Source of the DNA: Acanthamoeba castellanii str. Neff
Lineage: Eukaryota > Discosea > Longamoebia > Acanthamoebidae
Length of the DNA: 64,000 bases
Direction: 5' to 3'
Assembly: GCF_000313135.1 (NCBI RefSeq)
Contig: NW_004457518.1
Span: forward strand, 15,365-79,364
A program made the position numbers and the translations under genes. Positions 1 to 11,436 of this stretch are shown in pieces. The notes beneath the pieces are model-generated. The model worked only from the letters and a program-made list of their open reading frames with translations, was not told where the DNA came from and did no database searches. The first letter of the stretch is position 1; each line of letters begins with the position of its first letter.

Positions 1-411
1 CCTACCACCACCGCCATGGGTCTGCTGATGGTATGACACGATGACACACACAACACACACAACACACACAACACACACACGACGATGATAGGGTGGAGCA
101 GGTGATCAAGTGCTGGAACGAGGAGGGGCAGGAGGAAAAGGTTGAGGATGGTGAAGGAGCACAAGCAGGGGTCAAGGTGCGCAAGGGAGTGATCACCCTT
201 GTACTGATCAAGCCTCTTGTACACCCCCGCCCGCCCCAATTTGAGATTCGGACATCATTCAGCGGGAGGAGTAGCACTAATCAGGTCCAACGCACAGGGC
301 TATGTGCATGTGGAGCCGTTCGAGCGCAATGCTGTCTTGGGCACTGTGTTGCTGATCGATCACCTGCACATCCAAGCCTCTGGCCAAATCGTGTCCATCA
401 CCCAACGCTAA
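1..411 (+). CDS. 3' end of a gene entering from the left edge
   Basis: A likely terminal exon runs from about 263 (after a CAG acceptor at 260-262) to the TAA at 409-411. It reads AGGVALIRSNAQGY... and ends in LHIQASGQIVSITQR. The pattern (small residue, alternating beta residues, a central LGTVLLID, then G-x-I-V-S-I) resembles the last beta-barrel domain of EF-Tu/EF1A/CysN-type translation GTPases, but this is a weak match by eye. An upstream stretch around 92-198 also looks coding, yet the two do not join cleanly in phase with the splice sites I can see, so the upstream structure is left open. The gene's 5' part lies outside the window. Confidence 0.35.
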
Positions 412-509
412 GTCAACACTAAAATCTGATTGATTTAATTTCATCTTTTTCTTTTCATAAATGGCTTTCTTTTTTTAAAAAAAGGCTTTGTTATTTGTGT
501 TGGTATTTA

Positions 510-1960
510 CTACTGGTGGGCGTTGGATGGGGTGGCGGCGCCGCTCTCCCGCTTGGCCCACTTTTCGCCCATCTGGTCGCAGTTGATGCCCACCATGGCC
601 TCGCCCAGGTCCTCCGACACCTTGGCCAGCACGAGCGGGTCCTTGTAGTGGGTCACCGCCTGCACGATCGCTCGCGCCCGCTTGGCCGGGTTGCCGCTCT
701 TGAAAATGCCCGAACCCACGAACACGCCGTCCATTCCTAGCGAGACCCGATCCGACGCGACGTGTGTGTCGTGTGTGTCGTGTGTCGTGTGTGTCGTGTG
801 TGGTAAAGTTAGCGCTTCGTCGACGTCGACGTCGACGATCGATAAAGAAGACGATGAAGGAAGGTACCGAGCTGCATCATGAGGGCGGCGTCGGCCGGGG
901 TGGCCACACCGCCGGCGGCGAAGTTGACGACGGGCAGGCGGCCCAGCTTGGCCGTCTGCTGCACCAGGTCGATCGGGGCGCCGATGGTCTTGGCGTAGGT
1001 GTAGAGTTCGTTCTCGTCCATGGTCGTCAGCTTGCGGATCTCGCCGTTCACAGTTCGGGCGTGCCTGACCGCCTCCACCACGTTGCCCGTCCCGGCCTCG
1101 CCCTACGCACCACATCGCGTGAGCCCAAACACACGACACGACACGACACGACACGCGCAGCCGGTACCTTGGTTCGGATCATGGCGGCGCCCTCGCTGAT
1201 CCGACGCAGGGCCTCGCCGAGGTTGCGTGAGCCGCAGACGAAGGGGACGCCGAAGTTGTGCTTGTTGATGTGGTTCTCGTCATCGGCCGGGGTGAGGACC
1301 TCGCTCTCGTCGATGTAGTCGACGCCGACGGCCTCCAGGATCTGCGCCTCGACAAAGTGGCCGATGCGCACCTTGGCCATGACCGGGATCGACACCGCCT
1401 CCATGATGCTCTTGATCATCGACGGGTCGCTCATGCGGGCCACTCCGCCGTCTCGCCTGATGTCTGCGGGCACTCTAAACAGTGGAAATATAAAATTATT
1501 AATTAAATAATCAAATAAATACAAAAAGAATAAATCGGAATATTGATGGAGCGGATTGATGGAGGCAAGGCGCACCTCTCAAGGGCCATGACGGCAACGG
1601 CGCCGGCCTCTTCGGCAATGCGCGCTTGCTCGGCATCGATGACGTCCATGATCACGCCGCCCTTGAGCATCTGCGCCAGTCCCGCCTTCACCTTGAACGA
1701 TCCGCGTCCTGTGGTTGTCGATTAATTAATTGTTGCGATTCGCATCAGCGCACTGGATCTTTGATCTTCGCCACTCCTCTTTCTTTCTGGCAAGCTTGAG
1801 AGATCACGACGATTCACCAGTAGCCAGATTTGTGGCTACGTTTCGTCATTCCTCTACGTTGGAAAAAGATGCACTCGACAAGACTACGGTGAACTGAGAG
1901 GCTAAAGCTGGGAATGGTACCATTCTCAACCCCATTGCCTGCAGGTGTAGTGGTGGCCAT
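510..1960 (-). CDS. PDX1: Pyridoxal 5'-phosphate synthase subunit PDX1 (PdxS/SNZ family)
   Basis: Synthase subunit of the DXP-independent vitamin B6 pathway: it makes PLP from ribose 5-phosphate, glyceraldehyde 3-phosphate and ammonia supplied by PDX2. Exons on the minus strand are 1921-1960, 1576-1708, 1168-1474, 868-1102 and 510-736; they join in phase to 313 aa, the usual PdxS length. The start MATTTPAGN is the only ATG before the first conserved block ([17 protein letters not shown]). Both catalytic lysines are in their family contexts: [10 protein letters not shown] (ribose-phosphate Schiff base) and MIRTKGEAGTG, the latter spanning the third/fourth exon junction. The phosphate-binding [10 protein letters not shown] block is present. 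The protein should be cytosolic and form a (beta/alpha)8-barrel dodecamer. Its divergent neighbour is the glutaminase partner PDX2. Confidence 0.95.
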
Positions 1961-2559
1961 GTCGTACTCTTCTTCTTCTTCTTCTACGTGCAAGCTGCTT
2001 GTTAAATGGCGACGATGGTGTCTTCCTCAAGCGGGTGGAGTTGGCTTGTGAGTCCGGTCGGTGATGGTGAAGTAATGCTGATGGTGAGAAGACGAGAACC
2101 AGGGTCACGCCCGCCCTCAAATGACGAACCAAGAAGGCCCCTAATGGTAAGTCCACTGACGTGGGTGACCCACCGCTTCCCTCCGCCCCAGCCTTCCTGG
2201 AAGAGGGTGAGTGGTGCCCCTCGCTCCTTGAGACACGGCCCGACGAGCACAGACGTAAGCCCATGTCAGCGCCAATAGGAGGCCTGCAATGTGCGGAATT
2301 TGAATCCGGTCTGAATTTCCATTGGCGGTTTTCAGATATCATTATTTCTCTTTTGATTTCTTTATTTCTTTGTTCGGACTTGACCGCAGCCAACGCAAGA
2401 GAGGAGACAAAACATTTAGCCCTTTTGGTAAGCAACTCACCCAACAACTTCGAAGGACCAAGAAGAGGAGGACGAAGAAGCCACCTCCCCGCAAACTTCT
2501 GCCGGACCTATCTCTCAATTATATTTATTAGTTCAACCCTCCGTCGCAAAGCACACAAC
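1961..2559. promoter_or_regulatory. Shared PDX1/PDX2 divergent intergenic region
   Basis: These 599 bp separate the start codons of PDX1 and PDX2, which are transcribed away from each other, so both promoters and 5' UTRs should lie here. A CCAAT at 2272-2276 and an inverted copy (ATTGG) at 2321-2325 sit near the centre, 49 bp apart start to start. No ORF of coding quality is seen. That the region co-regulates both genes is inference. Confidence 0.45.
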
Positions 2560-3542
2560 ATGTCGAGTCTTGAACACGACCAGAACCTGTCCGGCAAGGG
2601 ACATCACCAGCACATCACCATCGGCGTGCTCGCTCTGCAGGGTATTTTTATTAATTATTTAATTATTTAATAATTTAATAATTTGAAATATAGAAATAAA
2701 TATTAATAAATATGTGACACCTTCTTCTGTAGGAGCGTTCAGGGAGCATGTGGAGAAGCTCAAGTCGCTGGCCGGCGTGACGGTGGTCGAAGTGCGCACG
2801 TCTGCGCAGCTGGAGAGCGTGGACGGGCTGCTCATCCCTGGCGGCGAGTCCACCGCCATAGCCCTCATCGCCGAGGCCTCGGGCCTGCTCGAGCCTCTAC
2901 GCTCCTTCATCCGCCACCCTCGCAAGGTTCGGCGTGTGCGGTCGTGCGTGTGCGTGTGCGGTCGTGCGCGTGCGCGTGCGCCATGGCTGACTGCAATGCG
3001 TGCGTTGTGCAGGCGGTGTGGGGTACGTGCGCGGGGTTGATCATGATGTCCAATCATGTGGAGGGCCAGAAGGCGGGCGGCCAGGCGGTGCTGGGCGGGT
3101 TCGAGATCTCGACGGCGCGCAACTACTTCGGCCGACAGCTGGATTCGTTCGTGGCCGACACGCTCACCGTGCCCGCGCTGGCCGACGGCGACCGACCCTT
3201 CCCCGCCGTCTTCATCCGCGCGCCGGCCGTCACCGCCGTCCACTCGCCCGACGTGGAGGTCCTCGCCTCGGTCCCCGCGAAGCCGACCGACGCCGAGCAC
3301 AAGGGTACGTACCACTCTTGATCAACGTCCATCTTGTTGCCGGCGAAGCCGACAGCTGAGTGCTGACGTGGCGTCACGTGGCTTGCGCGAGAGCAGAGGT
3401 GATAGTGGCGGTACGACAGGGGCGCTTGTTGGGCACGGCGTTCCACCCCGAGTTGACGGACGATGCGCGGTGGCATCAGTTCTTTGTTGATATGACGCGA
3501 CGAGCACAGGCGCCGACCGCAGCCGACGACAGCAAGGCGTGA
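2560..3542 (+). CDS. PDX2: Pyridoxal 5'-phosphate synthase glutaminase PDX2 (PdxT/SNO family)
   Basis: Class I glutamine amidotransferase that hydrolyses glutamine and channels ammonia to PDX1. Exons 2560-2641, 2733-2926, 3013-3304 and 3397-3542 join in phase to 237 aa. The first exon codes for [10 protein letters not shown] and ends in IGVLALQ, the family's first strand. GGEST (about residues 66-70) is the oxyanion/substrate loop. The nucleophile cysteine is in [10 protein letters not shown], coded at the start of exon 3. The His-Glu of the triad is in TAFHPELT near the C terminus. The N-terminal 15 residues before the core are extra compared with bacterial PdxT. Its genome neighbour PDX1 is the obligate partner. 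Confidence 0.94.
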
Positions 3543-3607
3543 CAGGTTGCAGCCACCTTAAAAATCGCGGCTCTCAACACCACCACCGACCGATGCTCAG
3601 GGGCGGC

Positions 3608-5158
3608 TCACTGGGCAGTATTGCCTGCACGGGCCAGAGGGTGTGGGTGAGATGAATGCACATAGCTATTTATATTATTAGAAATATCCCAGAAAATGTT
3701 TGCATTACGTACCACCATCGACCGGAAGGGCCACGCCAGTCATGAAGGAGGACTCGTCGCTGGCCAGGAACAGCACCGCGCTCGCGATCTCCTTGACCTC
3801 GCCTGATATGCATACGAGGGAGGAAGTGAGTTGGACTTGGATCAGCGCGCTGGTCCCGTCATAGCCAAAAGTGGTGGTGCGGTGGATGCGGTGGAGGGCT
3901 TACCGACTCGGTGCATGGGGATTTCGTGGCTGATCTTGAGTCGCATCTCCACCTCCGCGTCACTCACCGTAGCCGGGTCTTCATCAGGCTCCAACACCTG
4001 CGGCTCCGCACACACCGCACACGCAACACAATTCCGCAATTAGCGCCTTTGGGGTTTCGCCTGCACCTGGGCATGCCGAGTGGCGCGCACCCTTTCCCTG
4101 TCGCGGTCGACCCACCGAGTTACGAAGGTGTCGCCGGGGCACACAGCGTTGATTCGGATGCCCTCGTGCGCGTGGTCCAGTGCCATCGCCCTGTGGGCCG
4201 CAATGAAGGTTGGTTTAGCCAAATGAAAACGAAAACGAAAGCGAAAGCGAAACAAAAAGGACGAGGGCATCACTTGGTCATGAGTACGACGGCGCCCTTG
4301 GAGGTGCAGTAGGCCACGGCGTCGCGGCCGCCGACGAGGCCCCAGTCAGACGCGTTGTTGATGATCGAGCCTGCGCCCTGACTCCGCATCACCGGCAGCA
4401 CCTCCTTGCACATGCGCCACACGCCCTACGTTACGCACGTCGCTGATGAATCAGCACTGCCGCCGTGCGAACCCCACCACACAGCTCCTATATCATCTGG
4501 ATCCCAGGTCGGTGCGTACGGTGACGTTGAGGCGCATCACTTGGTCCCACTCGTCCTCGCTCGTCTGCTCCGCCGTCCGATCCAAGAGCACCACACCTAC
4601 GACACGCACACGCACACGACCAACGACACGACGCAGCAGTTTGCAATCAGTTGCACAACTGGCCGACAAGACACGAGCGAGAGCGGCTGCCAACCTGCGT
4701 TGTTGAAGAGGATGTCGATGCGGCCGAAGGCGTCGAGGGTCTCCTTCACGCACCGCGCACAGTCCTCCGGGCGAGCGTGGTCCGCCACGATGAACACCAC
4801 CGTGCCGGCCTCAGCGCCGCCCAAGCGTGTCGCCAGCTCAGTTCCGAGCTCCGCGCGTCGGCCGGTGAAAGCCACACTTGCTCCCTCCCTGTAGCACCTC
4901 CCCCCCCCAACAGCAAATCGTCAGTAATGCTTCAGGAGCAGTAGCGCAGGAGAAGAGAGGGAGTGGTTTGCCTCACAAAGGCCTCCACAGTGGCTTGACC
5001 GATGCCGGATGTGCCACCAGTGACGAGGGCCACCTGGGGAGATCGAGTAGTGGAAGATTAAGAAATCACAGGGAGATGAGTATATCTTTACTGGCACTGC
5101 CAGCGAGCGTCAGCTGCACCTTGCCCCGAAGACGTCCGCATTGCTGCTGCTGCTCCAT
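3608..5158 (-). CDS. Short-chain dehydrogenase/reductase (classical SDR)
   Basis: NAD(P)-dependent oxidoreductase of unknown substrate. Nine minus-strand exons (5120-5158, 4972-5033, 4695-4888, 4520-4596, 4274-4425, 4067-4190, 3904-3997, 3713-3802, 3608-3624) give 282 aa with all phases closing. Seen motifs: the cofactor loop [12 protein letters not shown], the active-site Ser in INNASDWG, the YxxxK pair in YCTSK, and a C-terminal PVDGG, all in classical SDR order and spacing. TGRR after the second strand suggests NADP(H) preference. The intron between exons 2 and 3 begins with GC, not GT: only GTGAG|GCAAAC restores [15 protein letters not shown] in frame. Length and motifs resemble 3-oxoacyl-ACP reductase/glucose-dehydrogenase-like SDRs; substrate cannot be told. 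Starts 184 bp from the divergent aquaporin gene. Confidence 0.88.
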
Positions 5159-5342
5159 CTTGATCAGTCTCGCGAAACAAAGAGCAAACCGGGGGTCAAG
5201 TCGAGAGGAATCCCTGTGGGTGCCCACAACCTCCGGTCGTGGTTCCGCACAGCTGAACTCCAACACAGACGGACGCCACAAAGAGGAAAGGAACTCACGA
5301 AGGAAGAAGAGGATTAAGAACGTAGAAGAAGAACAAGAAGAG

Positions 5343-6529
5343 ATGGAGGAAATGGATTTCTGCGAGTACCTGCCCGGTGGGAAGAGCCACGAACGATGCC
5401 AAGGCCGCCTCGCCGAGTTCAGGCGCGGCATGGCCGAGGCCATCGGCACCTTCGCCCTCGTCCTCGTCAGCTGCCTGGCCAGTGCCAGTCCCTACAGCAC
5501 CGACATCAGTACGTTGGCCTCTTTGTTCTCACATTCTGGTGCTTGTTGCTTGTTGTTTGTTGTTGTGAGTCGTGCTGTTGTACAACATAACAAGCTGTGG
5601 GATCTGTGGTACATACAGGCAAGTCGCTGGCGGTGGGCATGCTGGTGATGGGCCTCGTGTTCTCCATCGGCCAGGTCTCCGGCGCCCATTTCAATCCCGC
5701 GGTGTCGGTGGCCTTCTCCCTCCGCTTCGCCTTCCAGTGGTGGCGACTGCTCTACTACATCCCCGCCCAGTTCGTCGGTGCGCTCGTCGACACGACACAC
5801 GACACACGACACACGACACACGACACGCAACTTATAGATCGCGGCAGGGGCAATGCTGGGAAGTCTGGTGGTGATGGGCTTCCTGGGCACGGAGGGCGAC
5901 GTCGGCGCCTCGCTTCCCGAGGGCATGACCAGCCAGGCCGCGCTCGGACTCGAGATCGCCTTCTCCTCCATCTTCCTCTTCATCGTGCTCAACGTCGCCG
6001 AGCGCGCCAAGGTGGTCGGCCCCAACGGAGCGCTCGCCACCGGCCTTGCCCTGATCGCCCTGGCCACCGTCGGCGGGTACTCAAACAATATTTGCGTGTC
6101 GCGCGTGTCGTGTCTGCCGTGCGGTGATGGCTCGGACACAGGCACGGATGTGTGATCTGAACTGCGTTGTGTGGCGGAATGCGAGTGCAGGCCATTGGGC
6201 GGCACGTCGATGAATCCCTTCCGGTCGCTGGCGCCGGCGCTGCTGGCGGGCGGCAAGGCACTGGACGAGGTGTGGCTCTTCATCGTGGGTCCGCTCGTGG
6301 GCGCAGTCATCGCCGTGCTGCTCACCTTCCTGCTGGGCTCGCGCGTGCACCCGCTGGCCTACCACAAAGCCACCGGTAGCCACCACCAGTTCTTCTTTGC
6401 CTGATGATCATCATGGCTCATCTGTTGTTGTACGTTGCCTCATCACGGGGGGCTCCAGGGATTGGTAGGTCGGGTCCCGAGGATGTGGAAGAACTGTTGG
6501 CTGGCGACCAGGAACCGACCGAGCGCTAA
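5343..6529 (+). CDS. Aquaporin/MIP channel with a deviant second NPA box (NPF)
   Basis: Major intrinsic protein forming a water or small-solute pore. Exons 5343-5508, 5619-5785, 5838-6076, 6191-6375 and 6459-6529 give 275 aa in phase, the normal MIP size. Helix 1 starts at GTFALVLVSCL; the first half has the canonical SGAHFNPAVS box. The second half reads GGTSMNPFRSLAPAL, so the second box is NPF, with Phe replacing Ala, while the following selectivity-filter Arg is kept. The context and exon phase make the reading secure (exon 4 starts at 6191 after GTGCAG). The C terminus ends with an acidic cytosolic tail. A plausible role is osmoregulation at the plasma membrane or contractile vacuole, by inference only. 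Confidence 0.88.
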
Positions 6530-6606
6530 CACGTGTAATTTTATATTATTTATTTTTTATACATAAAAGACTTTCAGCTTAATTCAGAATTCAGATACAA
6601 CACAAG

Positions 6607-7710
6607 ATGGCGGATGAGCCACGCACTGACGCGAGCACGACACGGGAGGCAAAGCCCTACCAAATCCTGGACGACCAGGATGAAGACAGAAGCGAGGACG
6701 AGGTGGATCCTTACGCGCACATGACAGAGGCACGCATCATTCATTACTCAATGATTTTTATCATTTTGAGTTTAGAATATTAGAATTTACAGTAATAAAT
6801 CAAAAATCGACTGTACAGGAGGAACGTGTAGCGGCAGCCATGGCAGAAAAGGACGAAGGGAATAGGCTACACGCGCAGGCCAAGTATAAAGATGCAGCTG
6901 CGCACTACACACAAGCATTGAGGCTCGCTCCTCCGCTCCACCCCTCTCGTGCGATCTTCTACGCGAACCGCGCTGCCTGTCGCGTCGCTGCTGGGTGTAC
7001 ACCCAGCCCCGTACGAATGCCGCACGCACCACCCCCACGCCTAGCTTGTCACCGCACACGCGCGCCATCGCGCACGCGCACGTCACTGGGGCCTGCTGGC
7101 GAGACCTCATGAGTTGCATCGTGATTGTGAGCAGGAGGACTATGCGGAAGTGATAAAGGACTCAACGGAGGCCCTCCGAATCGATCCCACCTACACGAAA
7201 GCGCTGGTGCGACGCGCGCAGGCCTACGAGGGCACCGACAAACTCACAGACGCCCTCAAAGGTACCGCCGCTCTTCTTTTGTCTTGAACCTCCTGGCACT
7301 TGCATCATCACCATCACCTTCTTCTTCTGGAGCGAATGTTGCGGTCATGCTGATGGTGATGCCTCGACGATACAGACTTTGAAGCTGTGCTGGCACTGGA
7401 TGGCTCAATCAGGCAGGCACGGGAGGGAAAGCAGCGACTGCCAGCTGCCATCGCAGAGCAACAGCAGCGCGAACAAGAGAAGATGCTCGGTACTACATTC
7501 TCTGTTCATGCTGCATTCCCTCGCTACTCGCTGTGCTCTCTCTCTCTCTCTCTGACATGTCTCTCGCCTCGGCTCTTCGCATCGACAGGCCAACTGAAGG
7601 ACCTGGGCAACAGCTTGCTGGGTAAGTTTGGGCTCTCACTGGACAACTTCAAGGTCGACCAAAACGGTGGCGAGGGGGGCAACTCGTACTCTGTCAAGTT
7701 TGGCCAATGA
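6607..7710 (+). CDS. TTC1: TPR protein, TTC1-like
   Basis: Tetratricopeptide-repeat adaptor resembling animal TTC1 (HSP70/HSP90 and G-protein adaptor). Proposed exons: 6607-6729, 6819-7010, 7135-7261, 7376-7489 and 7589-7710, about 225 aa. An acidic N-terminal segment precedes three TPRs (KDEGNRLHAQAKYKDAAAHY; AIFYANRAACRV; YTKALVRRAQAYEGTDKLTD). The C-terminal block EKMLGQLKDLGNSLLGKFGL followed by NFKVDQNGG is the TTC1 signature. Two boundaries are uncertain: the first intron seems to start with GC (GAG|GCACGC) unless GAG|GTGGAT is used, and the exon 2 end at 7010 leaves a few extra residues in TPR2. Confidence 0.82.
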
Positions 7711-7880
7711 TGTTGTTTGTAGCACGTGTGTCGACACAAATGCAACACTGTCAACAAGAACTAGCGGAGAATTCACACAAAAACGAAGGGATAGTGGTGT
7801 CGCATAAAATAGAGCGCCAGCATGCAGTGCCACAACACAAACCACAGCACAGCCCCAACACATAACAACACACACACAAG

Positions 7881-9095
7881 ATGGAGCGCGTGAATAACCT
7901 CATGGTGTTTGATATTCTGCCCGAGCGCAAGGTGGTGTTCCTCGAACATAACATCAACGTGCAGGACACCCTCTCCATCCTTGACGACAAGCGCATCTCC
8001 TCCGCCCCCGTACGACCCTCTGGCCCTCCCTTCATCTTTTGTTCCAAATCTTTGCGTCTGACCTTCGTTTCAACGTGCGCTGAAGGTGGTGAACGTGAGC
8101 GAGGGCAAGTTCCTGGGCATCGTGGACATGTTCGACATCGTCACCTGCATGCTGGGCGTGCTGCCGGAGCTGAAGGAGGGCGACGACCCCAGCGCCGTCG
8201 AGTGGGCTGGCGAGCACTTTGCCAAGACCACCATGGGCCAGGTCATCGGTACGAGGCCCACCTTGTGTTTGTCTTCTTCCAATTTTCTGTCGACTAGCCC
8301 TGCTGACGTGTGCTGACGTGCAGAGGCCACCAACACGTACGAGGGCTTTCCCATCGCCTCCAACCCGGTCAAGCGCGAGACCTTCCTGCCCAAGGTCATC
8401 GAGCTCTTCTGGTACCTCGCCCGTCGTGCCAATGTCGTGTGTCGTGTCTCACGGTTTTGGCGGTGTGTGTGCGGCAGGCTGGGACTGCATCGGCTGCCGG
8501 TGGTGAACATGGAGAACAACATCATCAACGTGCTCACGCAGAGCGACCTGCTGGCGTTCATGGCGCAGAACATGCACCTCATCGGCGCCATCGCACGCAA
8601 GACCCTCGACGAGTGCAACATCGGCCGCGTCGCGCCGCAGATGGCGCGGGCCAACGAGCAGACTAGCGTCGTCGTCAAGCGCCTCCACGACAAGCGCATC
8701 ACCGCCCTCCCCGTCGTCGATGACGAAGGCAAGATCGTCGCCAACTTCAGCATCAGCGACCTCAAGGTAACACACACTCGCCAGCGTGTGCGTGTGCGTG
8801 TGCGGTGTCTGACATGTGCGTGTTGTGTGTGGTGTAGGGCATCACGAGCAAGAACTTCAAGGACCTGCTGCTGCCGGTGAAGGCCTTCCTGGACAAGCGG
8901 TCGTCGCAGGAGGAGAACTTCCGGTGCGAGCGGTCGCTCCACCCGCTCACGGTCCAGCGACACGACCCGCTCGAGGAGACCATCTACAAGATGGTCGCCA
9001 CGCGAGTCCACAGGCTCTGGGTCGTTGACGACAGCAACCGACCCATCGGCACTGTCTCTACCACCGACCTCATGCGCGCCTTCCTGCAGCTCTGA
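7881..9095 (+). CDS. Four-CBS-domain protein, AMPK-gamma/SNF4-like
   Basis: Exons 7881-8009, 8086-8248, 8324-8411, 8478-8766 and 8838-9095 join in phase to 308 aa, made almost entirely of two Bateman modules (four CBS repeats). Repeat ends are visible as FLGIVDMFDIV, IINVLTQSDLL, IVANFSISDL and PIGTVSTTDLMRAFL, each the beta-strand/Asp pattern that contacts ribose in nucleotide-binding CBS sites. Length and four-CBS layout match the AMPK/SNF1 gamma subunit, so adenylate sensing is a reasonable inference. It lacks an N-terminal extension, and plant-type CBS-only proteins are an alternative. The last CBS keeps a Thr/Asp pair (STTD), supporting nucleotide binding. Confidence 0.8.
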
Positions 9096-9205
9096 AAATG
9101 ACAAGACACCCACCGTGTAGCGGCTCCTGCATCATCTTTTACTTATTTATTTGTTTGTTTTACATCAACAAAAGACGTTTGAAGGAAGGGTTGAAGAAGA
9201 AGAGT

Positions 9206-11374
9206 TCAAGTGAGCAGAGGCTCGCTCTCCTGCTGCGGAGAAGAGACTGGGGCGGGCTGAACGAAGTCTTCGCTCTCGGCTACTACGCAGGCTTGATCGC
9301 CCCCGTAGTCAGCGATGGGCGAGAAGCCCGCGTCGTCAGATGAGGGCGAGGGGTCCCGAGCGGCCGGCTGGGCGGACTGGGACGCCTCCCTCTTTGCAGC
9401 TTCGTAGCTGTCCAAGCCAAAGAGGTGGGCACCAACGAGCACGGGAGAGAAGAGGGCCACCACACCGCCGAAGATTACCATGGTCAGGAACAGGCCGATG
9501 TGGTCCGTCAAGATCGACCCCACCAGCGGCCCGCCCAGCATGCCAACTGTACGAAGGGAGAAAGAAGATCAAACAAGTCGGTAAGCACTTGGCCGACGAG
9601 AAAAAAGAGACGAAGAGAGGTAGTAGAGCGTACGCGAGTAGAAGAAGTTGTAGATGGCGTAGACCTGGCCGTAGGCGCCTCCGCCCATGGCATCGACTTG
9701 AGCTGCGAGCTCGGGCAGGGTCGGGGTCAGCATGAGGGCGTTACACACTGCCATGGCCGACACCGCCAAGTACTGCTGCCACCACTCTGTGGGCAGCGCC
9801 ACGATGGGCTTGCGATGATGCGTCGTCAGTGCGACAGACCCCAAGAAGAAGATGAAGACGAGGAGGAGGTGAAGTACCATGACCAGCCCGGCCAGGAGCA
9901 TGCCGGCGATCATGAGGGGCTTGTTGCCCACGCGATCCGAGTACCACCCGACAAGCGGGGAGGCCACGATGTCGACCAGGCTCTCGCACATGAAGACCAG
10001 GCCCGTGAGCATGGGCGTCGAGTCGAACACCTTCTCCAGGTGGGTCGGCAGCGTGGGTTCCAGCACCGTGAGCGCATTCGAGGCCAGCAGCACCACCACC
10101 GACGTGATCAGGATCGACTTGTTCTGCACCAGGTCCCAGAACGACAGCGGCTGCGGCACCACAGCCTCTGCGGCGGTGAGCGCAGCCGCTTCTGGCTGGT
10201 CATCACCACGACCACTACCACCGCTACCGTGTGTCGTGCTGCTCTCCTTCTTGCCCGCCAGAAGGGGCGTCTTTACGCCGGGCGACGTGGTCGGGGGGTC
10301 GGCTTCGGCCGGCTGCGGCCTGGGCGACCCAGCGCTGTCGCCCGATTCGATGTCGTCGTCGGCCATGGCCTCGCAGTCGCCCGGGTTGAGGGTCGCTGCG
10401 GGGGCGGCCGCAGTGGCCTTCTCGCCAGCCCGGCGCTTTTGGCGCTCCTCCTTCCGCTTCTGGGCCTTCCAGGTGGGCTTGTCGTCCGACACCAGCAGAA
10501 TGCGGAGCACGCCGTCCAACACGGCCACGCCCGCGGCGATGAGGAACGGCATCTGGTACCCGGCCAGCTCGTACACGAATCCCCTGTTTTTCCACCGAAT
10601 CAACCCAAGGTAAGCCACCAACAGAAATGAGACGGCACCTATGATGAGCGCCGAGCATACCCCGAACGTAGGCCCAATCAGGATGCCGACCTGGCACACG
10701 CTCATCACGATGCCCATGGCCCACCCCAGCTGCTCCGCTGGGAACATGTCGGCCACCAGCGCCAGGCCCGTTACCTACCTACACGCGTCAGCAGCACATC
10801 GACACATGGCAATCACGTGATGGTCGCAGGGTATGTACCCAAGTAGCGGCCGCTGAGATGCCCTGGAAGCACCTGGCCAACGCCATGAAGGGGAACGATC
10901 TCGAATGAGAGAGAGAATGAAAAGGTAAGCAGCAGGGCCAACAAAGTGAGGGGTGCGGGTCTCCTACTTGATAAAGGCCAGGATGGAGGTGGCTGCGCCC
11001 AGCCCCACGAGACCCACCAGCATGGGCCACTTGCGCCCGAACCTGTCTGTGAGGATACCGAAGATGGGAGTCGCTATCAACAGGCCCGCCGCGTACATGG
11101 CGAACAGCACTCCCACCTTGAAGTAGTAGCCCCCCCCCACGTTGTTAGAAGCATAGGGTGACATGACCTGGCGTGGGAGGCAGTGTGGTGTACGTGCCTC
11201 GACGGTGGTGACGTTGAGGATCTCGGGCACGAAGATGGGCACCACCATGCCGTAGACCAGCATGTCGGTAAAGATAGCCACGCTCACGACGAAGAGCGAT
11301 GTCAGCGGAGATTTGCGAAGGCGGATGAACCCCTTCCACGCCCGCCCCAGCAATCCGCAGCCGCAGCAGCCCAT
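9206..11374 (-). CDS. MFS transporter, SLC18 (vesicular amine transporter)-like
   Basis: Exons 10968-11374, 10839-10899, 9634-10774 and 9206-9546 (minus strand) give 649 aa. TM1 reads SLFVVSVAIFTDMLVYGMVV; the loop 2-3 MFS motif is GILTDRFGRKWPM; helix 5 region VCQVGILIGPTFG and the following AGYQMPFLIAAGVAVLDG match the SLC18 drug:H+ antiporter-1 pattern. Helices 6 and 7 are joined by an unusually long, charged cytosolic loop of about 120 residues (roughly aa 265-385) rich in Pro, Ala and acidic residues. The C-terminal half has a second motif-A-like GWYSDRVGNKPLM. The tail ends ESEPLLT, an acidic dileucine-type endosomal/lysosomal sorting signal. Substrate is unknown. Exon 1 contains an odd loop after helix 1 (PHCLPRQV...) that may hide an unrecognised short intron. 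Confidence 0.85.
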
Positions 11375-11436
11375 TTTCTTAAGGGTGTTGTTGTTGATGA
11401 TGATGATGATGTAGCGCTCTACAACTACTAGTACTA

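Noticed and set aside
5492..6325. A 277-aa open frame on the minus strand
   Set aside because: Antisense shadow of the aquaporin exons and introns; no family motif.
7620..7627. GGTAAGTT in the last TTC1-like exon as a donor
   Set aside because: The frame continues as LLGKFGLSLDNF, the conserved TTC1 C-terminal block.
9425..10630. A 401-aa open frame on the plus strand
   Set aside because: It is antisense to the SLC18-like transporter exon, is His/Arg/Gly-rich and matches nothing; GC-rich coding DNA opens antisense frames.
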